Source: Scatosoma sp045128055 (GTDB lineage Bacteria > Bacillota > Clostridia > Christensenellales > Borkfalkiaceae). From it: 9,113 nucleotides of DNA. The position numbers and the translations under genes were made by a program. Shown one piece after another: positions 9,045 through 9,113 of this stretch (its first letter is position 1; every line of letters begins with the position of its first letter). The stretch lies in NCBI GenBank assembly GCA_045128055.1, contig JBGVRC010000052.1, forward strand, positions 1 to 9,113, in the 5' to 3' direction. The notes beneath the pieces are model-generated. The model saw nothing but the letters and a program-made list of their open reading frames with translations. It searched no databases and was not told the origin of the DNA.

Positions 9045-9113
9045 TTTAGTTATCAACGGAGTCAATCTCAACTTGACGGGCAAACGCGAAAAAGGCGTGT
9101 ACGGTACGGCAAG
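9037..9113 (+). CDS. aroQ: Type II 3-dehydroquinate dehydratase (3' partial)
   Basis: Only the first 25 codons are in the window; the gene runs off the right edge and was read by hand. The peptide starts MKFLVINGVNLNLTGKREKG and continues VYGTA. It aligns with the N-terminal signature of type II dehydroquinases (usually NGPNLNLLGxREPxxYG), including the conserved Arg17 and the catalytic Tyr22. The enzyme (EC 4.2.1.10) dehydrates 3-dehydroquinate to 3-dehydroshikimate, the step between AroB and AroE, and usually forms a dodecamer. Two consensus prolines are replaced (Val9 and Lys19), a mild divergence. Its place after aroE with a strong ribosome binding site fits the operon. The call depends on 25 residues plus context. 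Confidence 0.9.
   Translation, partial: MKFLVINGVNLNLTGKREKGVYGTA

Overview
The window looks like a chromosomal segment of a Bacillota (Firmicutes) bacterium, most likely an anaerobic clostridial lineage. The evidence is the mcsA-mcsB-clpC arginine-phosphorylation cluster, which is characteristic of that phylum, together with AAGGAG-type ribosome binding sites and moderate G+C with heavy GCG, GAC and AAA/GAA codon use. The genus cannot be named from sequence reading alone. All genes lie on the + strand and are tightly packed: the largest gap is 72 bases, so no stretch over 300 bases lacks a gene. I see no tRNA, rRNA, CRISPR array, insertion sequence or convincing rho-independent terminator.

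Region 1 (1-503) is the 3' part of a putative membrane-anchored XRE-type regulator: the end of a helix-turn-helix domain followed by four membrane segments. Region 2 (525-4635) is a protein quality-control block: mcsA (zinc-finger activator), mcsB (protein arginine kinase) and clpC (AAA+ unfoldase). In the classical system McsB, switched on by McsA, marks proteins with phospho-arginine; the ClpC N-domain recognises the mark and ClpC feeds the substrate to ClpP. The usual first gene of this operon, ctsR, is not present directly upstream, and I found no CtsR operator.

Region 3 (4708-9113) is a shikimate-pathway block: aroC, aroB, aroA, aroE and the start of aroQ. Together they cover DAHP to 3-dehydroquinate (AroB), to 3-dehydroshikimate (AroQ), to shikimate (AroE), then shikimate-3-phosphate to EPSP (AroA) and to chorismate (AroC). 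DAHP synthase and shikimate kinase are not in the window and may lie downstream. The two blocks are separated by only 72 bases without an obvious terminator, so they may be co-transcribed.

The most interesting signal is in region 2. ClpC departs from its family at several normally conserved functional points: the second phospho-arginine-binding Glu of the N-domain is Ala, the ClpP-docking loop is short and reads LGG rather than [VL]GF, and the SWTG[VI]P motif before the second ATPase domain is replaced. McsB also lacks the RD half of its RDxxRA allosteric motif. Taken together (inference), this lineage may have a remodelled phospho-arginine/Clp system, in which ClpC docks ClpP differently or works as a stand-alone unfoldase.
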